From positions 2,769,313-2,833,312 of the forward strand of contig OX422186.1 of assembly GCA_949130485.1 (NCBI GenBank): a DNA stretch of 64,000 bases. Direction: 5' to 3'. This document shows, in pieces, positions 10,210 to 20,210 of this stretch (the first letter of the stretch is position 1; the number at the start of each line of letters is the position of its first letter). A program made the position numbers and the translations under genes. Under the pieces are notes generated by a model. It did no database searches and was not told the DNA's origin. It saw only the letters and a list, made by a program, of their open reading frames with translations. Source of the stretch: Agelas oroides. Its lineage: Eukaryota; Porifera; Demospongiae; Agelasida; Agelasidae.

Positions 10210-11152
10210 GGCCGTCTACAATCACTGGACTGGACTGGTGGACTGACATTAAAAATCCTTTTTATGCTTTCTAATGAGACTCACTCGCCTGTAGGGTTGC
10301 ATGATGCATAATATTACCCCCAAAACAGCTCTCTTCTTGGACAGACCTTTATGCCAAAGTAGTAAATTTTTGATGGCAATAACTACTGCATAACTTGGGC
10401 TTCATTTCAAAAATTGTCAGGGTAGGGGAGGAGCAAAAGTAAACCAGCAATTCCTTTTTTTACACATGTCTACACTGTGTTTGCTGACCTCCAGTGGGAG
10501 GTAGGTGTGTTTCTTTTCCTGTCCGACCTGCAGGCAGGGCAGGTGGGGGAAGCGCAGCTCTAGCTTGTGGTTCTCGCTGCAATCATGTGTGTCCCCAGAC
10601 TCTGGAACCTGTGAGGAACGAACGAGTAGAGGAGGAGCAAAAGTAAACTAACGGTTAAAGATTTTAGGAAGCAACATGCTATGTTGTTGGTCCTCACAGG
10701 ACAACTGACATTTGGTAGTCTAGATGATGCTTGTACAAAGGAACAAGTATTACAACGAGCATGCGATCAGATTGCTCATTGTATATATACACTTAAGTGT
10801 TACAATGTACAGTATGGTGTAATGACAACTGAAACATTTACCAAATTACCAAACCTCATCTGAAGTCCTAGGAACTGAAGTCAGGTTGCAATTGTCTACA
10901 CTACATCACTACATCACTACGTCGAGAAAGCCATTACACACTGGGTACAAAGACCATCATGAATACTGTAGGCCTAGTGAGTTATTTGCTCTGGGACCAT
11001 GTATGTAGCTAGAAACAAAGCTGCAGGGCTTCCACACAACTCCACAGGTGAGTGAGTGTCATTGGAAAGCATAAAAACGATTTTTAGTGTCAGTCCACCA
11101 GTCCAGTCCACCAGTCCAGTCCACTAGTCCAGTCCAGCGATTGTAGACGGCC
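10210..11152. mobile_element. 943-bp inverted-repeat element carrying an Argonaute exon copy
   Basis: About 105 bp at each end are inverted copies, starting GGCCGTCTACAATC and continuing through repeats of GGACT to GCATAAAAACG-like sequence. A perfect 9-bp direct repeat AAATTGAAA flanks the element (10201-10209 and 11153-11161). Inside, at 10484-10616, is a copy of one exon of the Argonaute locus found at 17386-17533. That insert is itself bordered by an 18-bp perfect direct repeat (10427-10444 and 10631-10648). The rest, including an open frame at 10681-10863, is unrecognised. The ends differ from the TAGYCTCG family, but the 9-bp duplication length is the same. Confidence 0.8.
10484..10616 (-). 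pseudogene. Argonaute PAZ exon fragment
   Basis: The minus strand is open over the fragment and contains ESGDTHDCS, then [18 protein letters not shown], then [10 protein letters not shown], nearly identical to the exon at 17386-17533. Relative to that exon, six residues (VVLYFK) are deleted without breaking the frame and the start is shortened. Similarity extends a few bases past the exon into both splice sites (CTGAC at the donor side and CCTGTGA at the acceptor side). That favours copying from genomic DNA, or a relic of a second Argonaute gene, over copying from spliced mRNA. No neighbouring Argonaute exons are seen. Confidence 0.85.
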
Positions 11153-11249
11153 AAATTGAAAGTAGTAAAGTTATGTCCATAGCTATTCCAACTGTGCAGA
11201 TGGATAATTAGCAACCAAGTAGGCTTCACATTGTCTACTGTAAACAACA

Positions 11250-12335
11250 GTAGGTAAGGTTCACAATCCAAAAATGGTTTTCTTCATGTAATGTTCCAAA
11301 AGTAACTGTCAGCACTACCCGCCAGGTGCTGAGCTCAGATTGCACAGTAACTTTTTCCAAGTCTTCTTCACTTTGCGATATTGTGCGAAAATGCCCACCG
11401 ACGCAGAAAATTGGGATTACATATTTCTTGTGATGCCCAGTACAGAATTGGGTATTTGGTGCTAATTTCTGTGTACTAAGTGAGAAGGAGGGGGTAGAGA
11501 AAGGTGATAATCCACAGTTACTCTACACACTACTTTCTAACGCTTGTCTTCACAAACTTCCACCCTCCATTGAGTGGATGATACATAATATATTAGATGT
11601 GAGTAATAACTAAATGGTTTGAGACATGAACAGTGCCTGCTTAAATATGTTGATTTAGGTATGAAAAGTAATTTGAACAGCACATTCATGATCAGGAAAG
11701 AGTGCCTGCATGCAGCAATTGAACTCCAGGCACCAGTATTCTTGCTGTAGCCACCTACAAGGTATAAGTATACACTACATAGTACTTTTTCATTTTCTAC
11801 TAGGTGTATGTGTATACACTATCTAACCAAATGGATGACCAGCCATATACAGTCCAGCTATTGAGGCATATGTTCCACTGAATCCCCCAGTCCCTTTACT
11901 GGAAACCTCTACAAGCTAGTTATATCAAGCAGACTGGAATGTCTACTGACTGGACGTCTCGTCCATCAATGTACTCAAACCACTTGAGCAATATCCAACC
12001 TTTGCTACTGGAAACATACTACAAATATCAACTAAGTGATGTACTTTTGTATGATATGCACTCCTATGACACTCATCAGTGACATGGGAGTGCATAATAA
12101 CCCATCAGTGAAGGGGATACGCATTCAGGAATCAAAATTTAGTAATAGTAGAGGTATCAAACTACCCTTGTTGTAAAGGTCCATAAGGACTAAAACTGCT
12201 GATACCACGCACAAGTGAATGTATGCAGAACTCTTGTACAAGCAGACGTCCCTGCACGAAATCGTTCACTGCAGTGTTTTCGTATTGCAAGTTGCAGTAG
12301 GTACTCACGAATAATGATTTTTTGCTGAGAGAGCA
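11250..12335. repeat. Repeat X, copy 1 (uninterrupted)
   Basis: About 1.1 kb matches 22665-22976, 25889-26585 and 27944-27982 in order, for example CACTACCCGCCAGGT, AACTTTTTCCAAGTCTTCTT, AAATTGGGATTAC, GAGTGGATGATA, GAACAGTGCCTGC and TTTGAACAGCACATTCA. It has no conserved coding frame. It provides the empty site for the pogo element at 22977-25888. Confidence 0.8.
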
Positions 12336-12346
12336 AAAGCTCACGG

Positions 12347-12419
12347 GATCCAGCTGGGATTCGAACCCAAGATTTTCTGAATACTAGTCAGATGCTCCTA
12401 CCACTAAGCCACCTGGATG
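12347..12419 (-). tRNA. tRNA-Thr(AGU)-like sequence, probably tRNA-derived repeat
   Basis: The minus strand folds as a cloverleaf. Six of seven acceptor pairs form (ATCCAG with CTGGAT), the D-arm has TGGCTTAGTGG as box A, the anticodon stem TCTGA/TCAGA is perfect with loop CTAGTAT (anticodon AGT), and the T-arm is GGGTTCGAATCCC (box B). The first acceptor pair is C:C. An inverted copy of its 3' half lies 115 bp away at 12506-12550, which suggests a tRNA-derived repeat and not a functional gene. Confidence 0.5.
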
Positions 12420-12505
12420 CCTGGCAGAGGAGCAGAAGACAAGCTACATAAGCAGCATTGCCTAGAGGCCTCAGCCATTTCCAACTGATTCTTACTCTTT
12501 CAGTG

Positions 12506-12550
12506 CTGACTAGTATTCAGAAGGTCTTGGGTTCGAATCCCAGCTGGATC
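12506..12550 (+). repeat. Inverted half copy of the tRNA-like sequence
   Basis: The anticodon arm, box B and 3' acceptor half (TGACTAGTATTCAGAAGG, then GGGTTCGAATCCC and AGCTGGATC) repeat 12347-12391 in the opposite orientation, so the two could form a hairpin. The 5' half is missing. Confidence 0.65.
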
Positions 12551-12599
12551 ATGGAATTTTTCCATGGATTTATTTCTTGCTATAAACATTAATAGCAAC

Positions 12600-13660
12600 A
12601 AAGTACTCAGTAATGTTTATGCCCAAATGAATCCATGGTGAAAGGAAAATAATCAGGTGATTTTAATTCACCATGCACAGTGCACTACAGTTTACTAATG
12701 CTGTGTTACACAATAAACATACATATAGTCACACAAAACAATCTTGAAGTATAAATATAGTTTTCTTTAACTCACATGCATAGTTTGCAGCATTGAGCGT
12801 GCACAGAATCAATATGTTCAGGGTTCACAAACAAAAATACCAGTTAGGGGGCATCTACAAACTATTCTTTCCAAAACTAACAATGTGACATTAAAGGGGA
12901 TAGACTGTGTGATGTTATAGTGAGCTTGTTACAACACAAGGTACGTATGAGTGGCAGTAAGCTACAGTCATTTACACCTCTGCAGCTAACCACAATGCAA
13001 CCACTGATGGACACTGGCACTGACTGGCAGTAGTATGCCCAGCTTCAGCTGTCAGTGGCGAAAACAAGTTGTGGACTGCGAAAAGCCTTAGTGCTATAGC
13101 TAGGTGACTGTCGTCTGCTTCCTACCCTATCCATGGCTACTGTTTGGGGAGGTTTCACTCAGAGCTTTGAATTGTGTGGCTGATATTTGAGGGCAGTGTC
13201 TGATCAACAGTCGACAGTATGGATGACGTTATGAGGTCACAAGTTGCCATCACATTGACTTTGTAGATGCTCCCTTAAAAGGGCCTTATACCAATTTAAG
13301 TTTACCTTCAATGGTTATTACTATTTTTAAAATTATGTGATGTGCACCCAGTCACAATCTATTGGTGCTATTAAATGCGTCCAGATGGTGTAAGAAGTCT
13401 GTTGTGTATTCAGGAGTAAATCCTTCTCCCCATCCAAAACATCACTATATCTATAGAATTGTCTTGCGTACCTGTCGATGAGAACACGCAGCTCCAGCCT
13501 TTTGGTGTCTAGTGAAGAGGAGGTAGAGATGGAGAATCTGGGGGTGGGAACTAGGAGCTTTCCCCGCTACCCTAGTACAGAAACCAGCCTCGTGTCATTC
13601 CAAAATTTTTAAAATTAATATCGACGGTAATCAAAGAAGCGCCAAAGTGGCATGAGAAAT
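12600..13660. other. Stretch without recognisable gene
   Basis: No conserved frame is seen upstream of the recombinase-like gene. The 17-bp string GCAGCTCCAGCCTTTTG near 13490 is also present near 14931, inside the end of that gene; its meaning is unclear. Confidence 0.4.
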
Positions 13661-13682
13661 TTCCGTTGACGTCTCAAAGTTT

Positions 13683-15019
13683 TTGAAGTTTGCTTGTGGC
13701 CAGAATCCCATCCCAAACTGGGAGCAATTACTAGACAGAGATATGATCATTGCATACATTGATAAATGCAAACGATTCAAATTAGAAGTGGATGGACAAA
13801 TATATAAACTAGATGCAATAGACGCCGGCCTTACATTCATACGGCGCAAATATTCAAAGACGATCCAGAAAGTGGTACCTTTCAGCGGGCCATGAGGATG
13901 TCAGACACGATCAAAGGCTGGAAATGCATCTTACGGAAGGTCAAGACGAAACGCCGGATGAAGCGGATGGAAGAGTTAAGTTCCTCCACACTCACTCTGG
14001 ATGACGTTGACGATGTCATCCAGAGTGAGGAATTATGGAGGGACTTTGTTGCTGTGTGTAACAAACTGGGGGACAACCTGCCAGTTTCCAAATGGGAAAT
14101 GGATGCCTGCACAGTCATGGTTGCTGCACTGCTAACTTTCAGAAGTTGGCAAAGACCTGGAGCTGTGGCAAATGCCACACTGGTTGAATACCGGAAGAGG
14201 ACAGAGATCCAGAAAAAGGGGGAGACCTTGACAATTATCAAAGTGGCAGAACACAAAACGGGGCTCTTTGGATTGGCAAAGCTGATAATCCCACCAGATG
14301 ACCTTTCAAAAGTTCATGCGTACGTCACAACAATCTGCCCCATTCAAGACCCTCAGGGATGCTGCCCGTATCTCCTGTGCCTGGCAGGAGGTAAACAGCT
14401 GACCAACTTCAACACTAGGTTCAAAACACTTGCCAAGAACTACGGCCTAAAGCCTTTGACTGCCACGGAAGTCCGCAAAAGAGCCTCAACAGAGGCTGCC
14501 CGTAACCTCTCCTCCCCGGAGGCAGCTCTGGTTACACGCCAACTCTTTCACAGCACAGAAACAGACGCACGGTTTTATCAGGCTCTCTCTGGTCCTTCTC
14601 ATGCCTCTGAGGCATTTTTAAACCTCAAAAAGATGAGGCAGAAGAGAAAAGACAGCCCTCCTGCCCCTGCTCCAGTTTCTTCCAACTGTCCCAGCCATCC
14701 TCAGCTTTCTCCTGATCAGGTAGAGGTTACTACCAGCCATCCCAATGTCTCTCCTGACTTAGATGTGACTCCCTCCAGGCAGGTTGACGTGACTCCTTCC
14801 ACCAACCTATCTCCTCTAAACAACCCAACTACAAAGAAACGTCGTCCTCTTACCCCGGAGGAGGAAGAGATGATAAAGATTTATTTTGAAGATTACCTCA
14901 CCCACAAGAACACACCTAGCTTATCTCATGCAGCTCCAGCCTTTTGTAAGCACAGTGTCAACACATTCGGCATCATAGAATTCATCAACCACCTATTGTC
15001 ATGCAGGCCTATCATATGA
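13683..15019 (+). pseudogene. Tyrosine-recombinase-like (Crypton/DIRS-type) protein, frameshifted
   Basis: Two overlapping frames encode one protein of about 445 residues: 13683-13895 supplies an N-terminal SAM-like region (FACGQNPIPNWEQLLDRD), and 13892-15019, readable from about 13850, supplies the catalytic-like part. Landmarks of the phage-integrase fold are the first arginine in FRSWQRPGAV, a lysine in AEHKTGLFG, an arginine box in TATEVRKRAS with the usual histidine not obvious, then RQLFHSTETDARFYQAL with the final His and candidate nucleophile Tyr. A Ser/Pro-rich tail follows to the stop at 15017-15019. The family is common as domesticated or mobile genes in aquatic invertebrates and fish. 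A single frame change between about 13840 and 13890 is needed. No flanking long repeats that would define a whole element were found, so it could be a mobile-element relic or a host gene with a sequencing indel. Confidence 0.6.
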
Positions 15020-15229
15020 TCAGGTAAAAAGACCGCCTCCCGATTAATAAATGGCATCCTACACAACGGACAGCAGCCAGGCAGTGCTGTGAACATCTTC
15101 ATTAACCAGGGTGAGCTATGAAGATGCTGAATACTTGAACGGTGAGTACCTGAACTGTTTTTGAGTTGTTATAGTTTGAACAAAGCTTTGAACGAAGAAA
15201 CAAAAATGGCATTTTCACTACCACACACT

Positions 15230-15560
15230 TTTGCATTTAGCTGACTTCTGCAAGGCTTTTGGGAAACTATATGAGTCTTGCTCAGAGCATCTTGTCTCAT
15301 GCTGGAAATAAAGGAATTTGAGGTGGAAATAGAACATATAGAGGTTGCCGTGTCTCAGTGGCAGAGCACTGTTGGCTCAAGCCAGGGGAGTCCTGGGTTC
15401 AACTCCCAGTGGCTGCCGGCCTATTTTCACGTTCCTCTATTTCCGCCTCATAACATCTAAATTCCTTTATATGAGTCTTGTTGATCATAAAAGCGCTCAA
15501 AGACGAAGGCTGGGCGCTAAAAAACCTTTAAGCATATTTGTGGCAAAGCTATATTTTGCT
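15230..15560 (+). repeat. Dispersed repeat Q, copy 3, interrupted
   Basis: The flanks (CAAGGCTTTTGGGAAACT to 15280 and ATCATAAAAGCGCTCAAAG, GAAGGCTGGGCGC, CATATTTGTGGCAAAGC from 15483) match copies at 640-880 and 4800-5080. The tRNA-like insertion 15281-15467 separates them. Confidence 0.65.
15281..15467 (+). mobile_element. tRNA-derived SINE-like insertion
   Basis: The 187-bp insert has a perfect 13-bp direct repeat TATATGAGTCTTG on both sides (15268-15280 and 15468-15480), and repeat Q copy 2 shows the empty site. A tRNA-like core lies at 15344-15416, with box A GTCTCAGTGGCAGAGC and box B CTGGGTTCAACTCCCAG. The duplication length fits LINE-driven target-primed insertion. Unusually for a SINE, about 60 bp precede the tRNA core and are partly the inverse of the tail (ATAAAGGAATTTGAGG against CCTCATAAC and AAATTCCTTTAT). 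A related copy is at 18836-18976 and a tail-sharing relative at 36113-36250. Confidence 0.75.
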
Positions 15561-16024
15561 AAAGTATAGATGCTTTCACAAAGTATTTGTGCAAGAATTT
15601 TGATAAGTTGTAAATGATATTCAAGGTGATAACCGGAAGTTCCAGTCACACTTCCTGGTGGGAAAAAACTGTACAGTACTCTATGGAGACAGTTGTTTCA
15701 CGCTGGTCTGGCAGCCTTGGAGAATTTCAGTCCTGGAAAAAGGTATTTTCTACAGTATGCTAAGGTGTCGTACATTACCTAGCAGAGAGAAGTTCCCAAG
15801 GCAGAAACCAGCTCCACGGTTTTTACGACAGATTTTTCTCACACCCATACAGTGCCACATTTTCTTTCATTTCTTCCGCATTCCAACCTGGTGATATCCT
15901 TACGATAATCGGAGTTATGTGATTGAAAGACAGATGGCTGATTGGGCTATTCTATTTGATGTCAAAACACCCCCCCACAGATGAGCAATTTGTTTGGGGG
16001 ATTTCTCAATTCTCTTGAGTAAAT

Positions 16025-16122
16025 GATAGGAATGGCGCTGTTTCTATGGTAATAGCCTGAGTAGAGGATAGGAATGGCATTGTTTCTATAGTAACAGCCT
16101 GAGTTCAGGATAGGAATGATGT
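16025..16122. repeat. 42-bp tandem repeat, about 2.3 copies
   Basis: GATAGGAATGG starts units at 16025, 16067 and (as GATAGGAATGA) 16109. Each unit also has a TGTTTCTAT and a CCTGAGT block. Confidence 0.75.
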
Positions 16123-16359
16123 TCCATACAAACCACCTTGCTTACAGTGCATGTAAACTATCTTGCAACAAGGACCTTTCCTTTGAGGTATAGCCATGTA
16201 GCTTACAAACCTGTTCTTGGGTTTGTCCTTGGACTTGGTGATCCTAAATCCCAAGCTACCATGCAATATTTTATACTATCACTGAATCATTGTTTCTCTA
16301 CATGTAGACAGAAAAGAAATCAAAAAACTGAAAAGCAATGAGCATCTATCCCTACCTTG

Positions 16360-16905
16360 TTTGCATACTTTTTGCCATGCCATCCCTACCCTACATCTTT
16401 TTACATTTTTAATGTTTTTAAAGTCTTGTTTCTGTACTTTTTTGATGTTAACCTCAGTTACAGTTAGACCTAAGCCTAAGAAGAATATTTTAAGTGTAAC
16501 CACAACACCAGAACTTGAAACGGCATTGACAGTTTAGTAGTAGTTCCAGACATGTAATAATAATGTGTAATATAGCCAGCTAGAACCCGATGAAGGGCCA
16601 ACCGCTCTCCCTACCAAACTTTGTGAAACCAATCTCATGATTCAGTTGTCATGACGACTGACCAGCTGCAGCACAGAAAACTATCATACTGACAACTGAC
16701 CATCCTAGCTTTACAGTTCACTAAAGCTGTGAGTAGGCTATTTTTAGTGTAGCTACAAGTAGTTAGCGCCTTACCTAGGCGTTCATAAGCTTTGCCCAAT
16801 GCCACGGGGGAAAAGACCGTGCCAGCCATGTGTACTGCCCGCTGGCCATTTCGCCTGTGTTAGTCCCTGAAACTTGAACTAAGTGCCTACCCCCAGACCA
16901 CTCAC
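16360..16905 (+). repeat. Dispersed repeat S, copy 4, next to the Argonaute exons
   Basis: It matches 5140-5910 (inverted), 8505-9485 and 4016-4325. Its recognisable part ends within about 60 bp of the splice donor of the last Argonaute exon (16906). The repeat therefore occupies the place where exons for the L2 linker, MID and PIWI should start. Confidence 0.6.
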
Positions 16906-18160
16906 CAATCCTTCTCTCTGTCGGGGGCTGTTCTGGAGGTAGCTCTGATCATCTTAGAGGTCTGCATCTCAGACAGCTTCTTGATGCAACGCTGCCCAGG
17001 TACCAGGTTGCACACCTGCGGCAGAGGCACAGAAGAGGAGTGACAGAAAACATGCAGTTGGGAAGTTATAGTCCCTAGCTCTCTCCCTTTCCACCTTCTA
17101 ATCGTCACGTGATAGGAGCTAGAGAGCCTGAAAACAAGGCTAAAAAGCTTTTGTACCTGTCACCAGCAACTTCATGATGATCCAACACACAAACCCACAG
17201 TGGAAGCTAGAGATCCTGGAAACAAGGCCAGGAAGCTTCTAACCTACACGTATTAATTGGGTCACCAGCAACTTGATTGATGGGATATGGGAACAACCAA
17301 TCGCAACACTGAGTCAAAGGAGCATACTCAAAGCAGGGGGAGCCTAGGGGAGGGTGCACTTACTACAACCCTGATCCACACTGACCTCCAGTGGGAGGTA
17401 GGTGTGTTTTTTCTCCTGTCCGACCTGCAGGCAGGGCAGGTGAGGGAAGCGCAGCTCCAGCTTGTGCTTCTCTTTGAAGTACAGCACAACACTGCAATCA
17501 TATGTGTCTCCAGACTCCATGGTCAAGGGGAACCTGTGAAGGTGAGGGAGTGGGAGGGAGAGCAACACCATATGTGCTTACTAAAGCATGGACATACATT
17601 GCATGTAGATAGCCGACACCAGGAGTTCATTATACTTACCCATACACTTGTATACACATACACGCTATCATACGTATTGTACTTGGGATAGTAATGTTGA
17701 GCATCATCTTCCACTGAGATGGCCGAATGCTCTGGTGGAACCCAAACCACACCTCCCGTCCATTGCCCAGGAGGTATGGCTCCCCATCCGGAGGGGCAAA
17801 GAACGACCGACCAACAGGAGTGTATCTGGGAGAGAGGTGCGTATGTGGCACAATGCATGTGTGTTATGCCATACAAATGTGTGTACGCAGACACATGCAC
17901 ACACATACACACAGGAAAGTATAAACAAGTACTGATTGTCCTCCCTTTTCAATGAGGTCCAGATTTTATGGTTGGGAGTACAACTACAATACAGAGTGAG
18001 GGTAGCATGTAGGGCCACACCCACCTCATGGAGGGAAGGTGTCTCATGACCACATCAAGAGTTTGGATGGACTCGAAGGGCATGCCCAGTTGCTCTCCCC
18101 TCAGGACCTGCTCCAACAGCTCCAGGTTCACCTGGGCCACATGCTTGATGCCAACCTGTT

Positions 18161-18475
18161 GGGACAGGAAGGTTGGGGGGAAAAGGGACGGTGAAAGGGA
18201 AGGAAAAGAGGGAAGGGAAGGAAAGGAGGTAAGAGAGGGGAGGGATGGGGCAGTGGGAGGGGAAGGGAGGGGAAGGGAGGGAGAGGAAGAGAGGGAGGGA
18301 GGGAGGAGGAGAGAGGGGATGGAGAAGGAAGGGAGGGATGGAGGAAGAAGTGAAGAGGGGGGAGGGGAGGGAGGGAGGAAAGGTGAGAGAGGGGAAAGGG
18401 AGGAGGAGGGCCGGGATGGAGAGGGGAGGTAGGGAGAGAGGAGCAATGGAGGGAGGGAGGAGAGAAGATGAAAGG
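18161..18475 (+). repeat. About 300-bp purine tract in an Argonaute intron
   Basis: The plus strand is almost only G and A, mainly GGGAGG, GGGAAGG and GAGAGG units. On the transcribed (minus) strand it is an extended pyrimidine tract that ends a few bases before the acceptor of the exon 18025-18155. It generates long Glu/Arg/Gly or Pro/Ser/Leu open frames that are artefacts. It could form triplex or G-quadruplex structures; this is inference. Confidence 0.8.
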
Positions 18476-18835
18476 TACATGTAAGAAATGGACTAACAAC
18501 AAAGGTGGCAGGATAGGATGAACAGTAAAGAAAAGTTTGACTATTGACCAATGTAGAAGAAGGGTACTCACCGTGAAAGTCCTCTCCTTGCCATCACCAC
18601 CAGGCAAAGTGACATTTAGTTCAACCTGAGGGGTAGACACAAGAAACACAAAGCACTCATCCAGTCCCCACCAACTGTCAGGGAACCTCCAAACGTCCAC
18701 ATACACTGGGAATGACATTTAGACTGATGGTACCCACAGTATGTGTGTAAAAGATCTCCAGTCATGCTCCCAATCCCAATGGTATTATGTATGACGAGAG
18801 ATTGTACTGTATGTACGTCATGCATATGTTTAGAA

Positions 18836-18976
18836 CTCTTGCCTCATGTTGGCATAAAGAGAATTTGGATGTTTTGAGCCAAAAATAGAGGAAAGTGAAA
18901 ACACCGGCAGTCGCCAGGAATCGAACCCTTGTTGCTTGTGCAGCTAGTGCTCTGCCACTGAGCTACAACAACTGGA
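18836..18976 (-). repeat. tRNA-derived SINE-like copy in an Argonaute intron
   Basis: Minus strand: box A GTAGCTCAGTGGCAGAGCAC, box B GGGTTCGATTCC, followed by a tail (CTGCCGG, TTTTCACTTTCCTCTATTT, AAATTCTCTTTAT) that matches the tail of the insertion at 15281-15467. No flanking duplication was recognised. Located between the first and second Argonaute exons found. Confidence 0.65.
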
Positions 18977-20210
18977 CAATCACCAGCCCTCACAATCCGT
19001 TCTATCTACTGCACAGGTGGGACTGAAATCCCTCAGTCACACACCCTGCAGCCACTCAGTATGTGCCATCAGAACTCAGTTGGCAGTCGACCGGAAAGTT
19101 CTCTCCACCAGGAGAGAACCCATGCTGAGTGGTTTTCTCAATCTAAATATTTTCGCCTGTTGCTATGTGACATACCTTGTGTTGTAAAACACATGATCAT
19201 TAGCCTTAGCTCGGTTGCTTTACTCACAGCCACCAACCCCTTGCCACTGGCTAGCATTTACATGTATATACGTGTATGTAGCACTACAGACGTGTGCTAG
19301 CGATACTATTGTGCTGGTCAGATACCCCAAAATACATGTACAACACACTCGTGTACACATGCACACATGTACACATGCAGGGCTTCACTTAGAAGGGGGG
19401 CAAACAGTGGCATTCACTTCCCCTTACAAGTCATGAGTGGCCTTACCACGTACTACTAGTAAATGTGGTAACCAGTTCCATTCATAGACAATCAAAATTT
19501 GCTTGAAAACTAATCTCAGAGGGTCTAAAATTTCCTGGGCAAGCCCCTAGCCCCCCCACCCCCCCGTATAGTTTGTGTATAAACCACAACAACACAGTTT
19601 TCCTACCCTTGTTCCCAGGCCTCTCAGAGCAGTACCACGAGCTCTTGCCAATACAAAATGTCACAGTGCAAGTTGTGTGAGGTGTGTGAATAAGACGGTG
19701 ATGCCTCCTCAAACTTTTCAACTATCAACTTTCGCCCTCTCTTGACAATTTTTCCAAATGAATTCGTGCACATGTACATGTACACACATGTACATGTACA
19801 GCTTACCTATCACGCCCAATGGGAAGTGGTCTTCTGGAGTAAAGGTTCTTTCTGCGTCAAAGACCAGCTTCTGATGAGCAAAGTACTGTGCTTGTGACAT
19901 CACCAGGGCCTCCACAATCTCCCTGTTCACTCTCCGGGGACACTTGTCTGGCACTATGGAAATATCATAATGGTAGAGGGATATTCACTTGGAAGTAGTT
20001 AGCTCAAAGGAGAATGGGACGTCTGATACGGCCAAATGAGTGTCTGAGGGGAGGGTGGAAGTTGGGTGGTGGTGGTGGTTCATGAGGTGAGTTGACATGC
20101 CTACATAATGTGTTGCCTGGCTGGTAAAGCTCAGTACACAGCCCGTCTAGAGGGCAACACACTAGAACGTGTAAAGTAGGTTCTATCATCTCTGATAGGC
20201 ATAACTGTAC

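Larger units (their letters stand above)
16906..19953 (-). pseudogene. Argonaute (AGO family), six exons covering L1 linker and part of PAZ only
   Basis: AGO proteins bind small RNAs and silence or cleave targets. Minus-strand exons in order: 19814-19953 (DKCPRRVNREIVE, end of the N domain), 18572-18625 (VELNVTLPGGDGKERTFT), 18025-18155 (LDVVMRHLPSM), 17683-17825 ([22 protein letters not shown]; ArgoL1), 17386-17533 ([20 protein letters not shown], end of PAZ), and 16906-17015 ([20 protein letters not shown], start of L2). GT/AG sites flank them, and junctions 2-3, 3-4 and 5-6 keep phase. For the first exon the strong donor (GTAAGC, exon end 19807) breaks phase with exon 2; a weaker GTGATA donor (end 19814) keeps it. 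Between exons 4 and 5 the roughly 70 residues of the first half of PAZ are missing and the phases do not match. No earlier N-domain exon and no MID or PIWI exon was recognised. It is probably a truncated gene or a detached gene piece, but the surviving exons have no internal stops, so decay is recent. Confidence 0.85.

Noticed and set aside
12347-12419. Functional tRNA-Thr gene
   Set aside because: The first acceptor pair is C:C and an inverted half copy is adjacent, so a repeat-derived pseudo-tRNA is more likely; kept only as tRNA-like.
17287-17955. Plus-strand open frames overlapping the Argonaute exons
   Set aside because: The minus strand has conserved Argonaute residues and splice sites; the plus-strand frames are shadows.
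18028-18551. Long Glu/Arg/Gly-rich (plus) and Pro/Ser/Leu-rich (minus) open frames
   Set aside because: They are products of the low-complexity purine tract inside an Argonaute intron and overlap each other in several frames.
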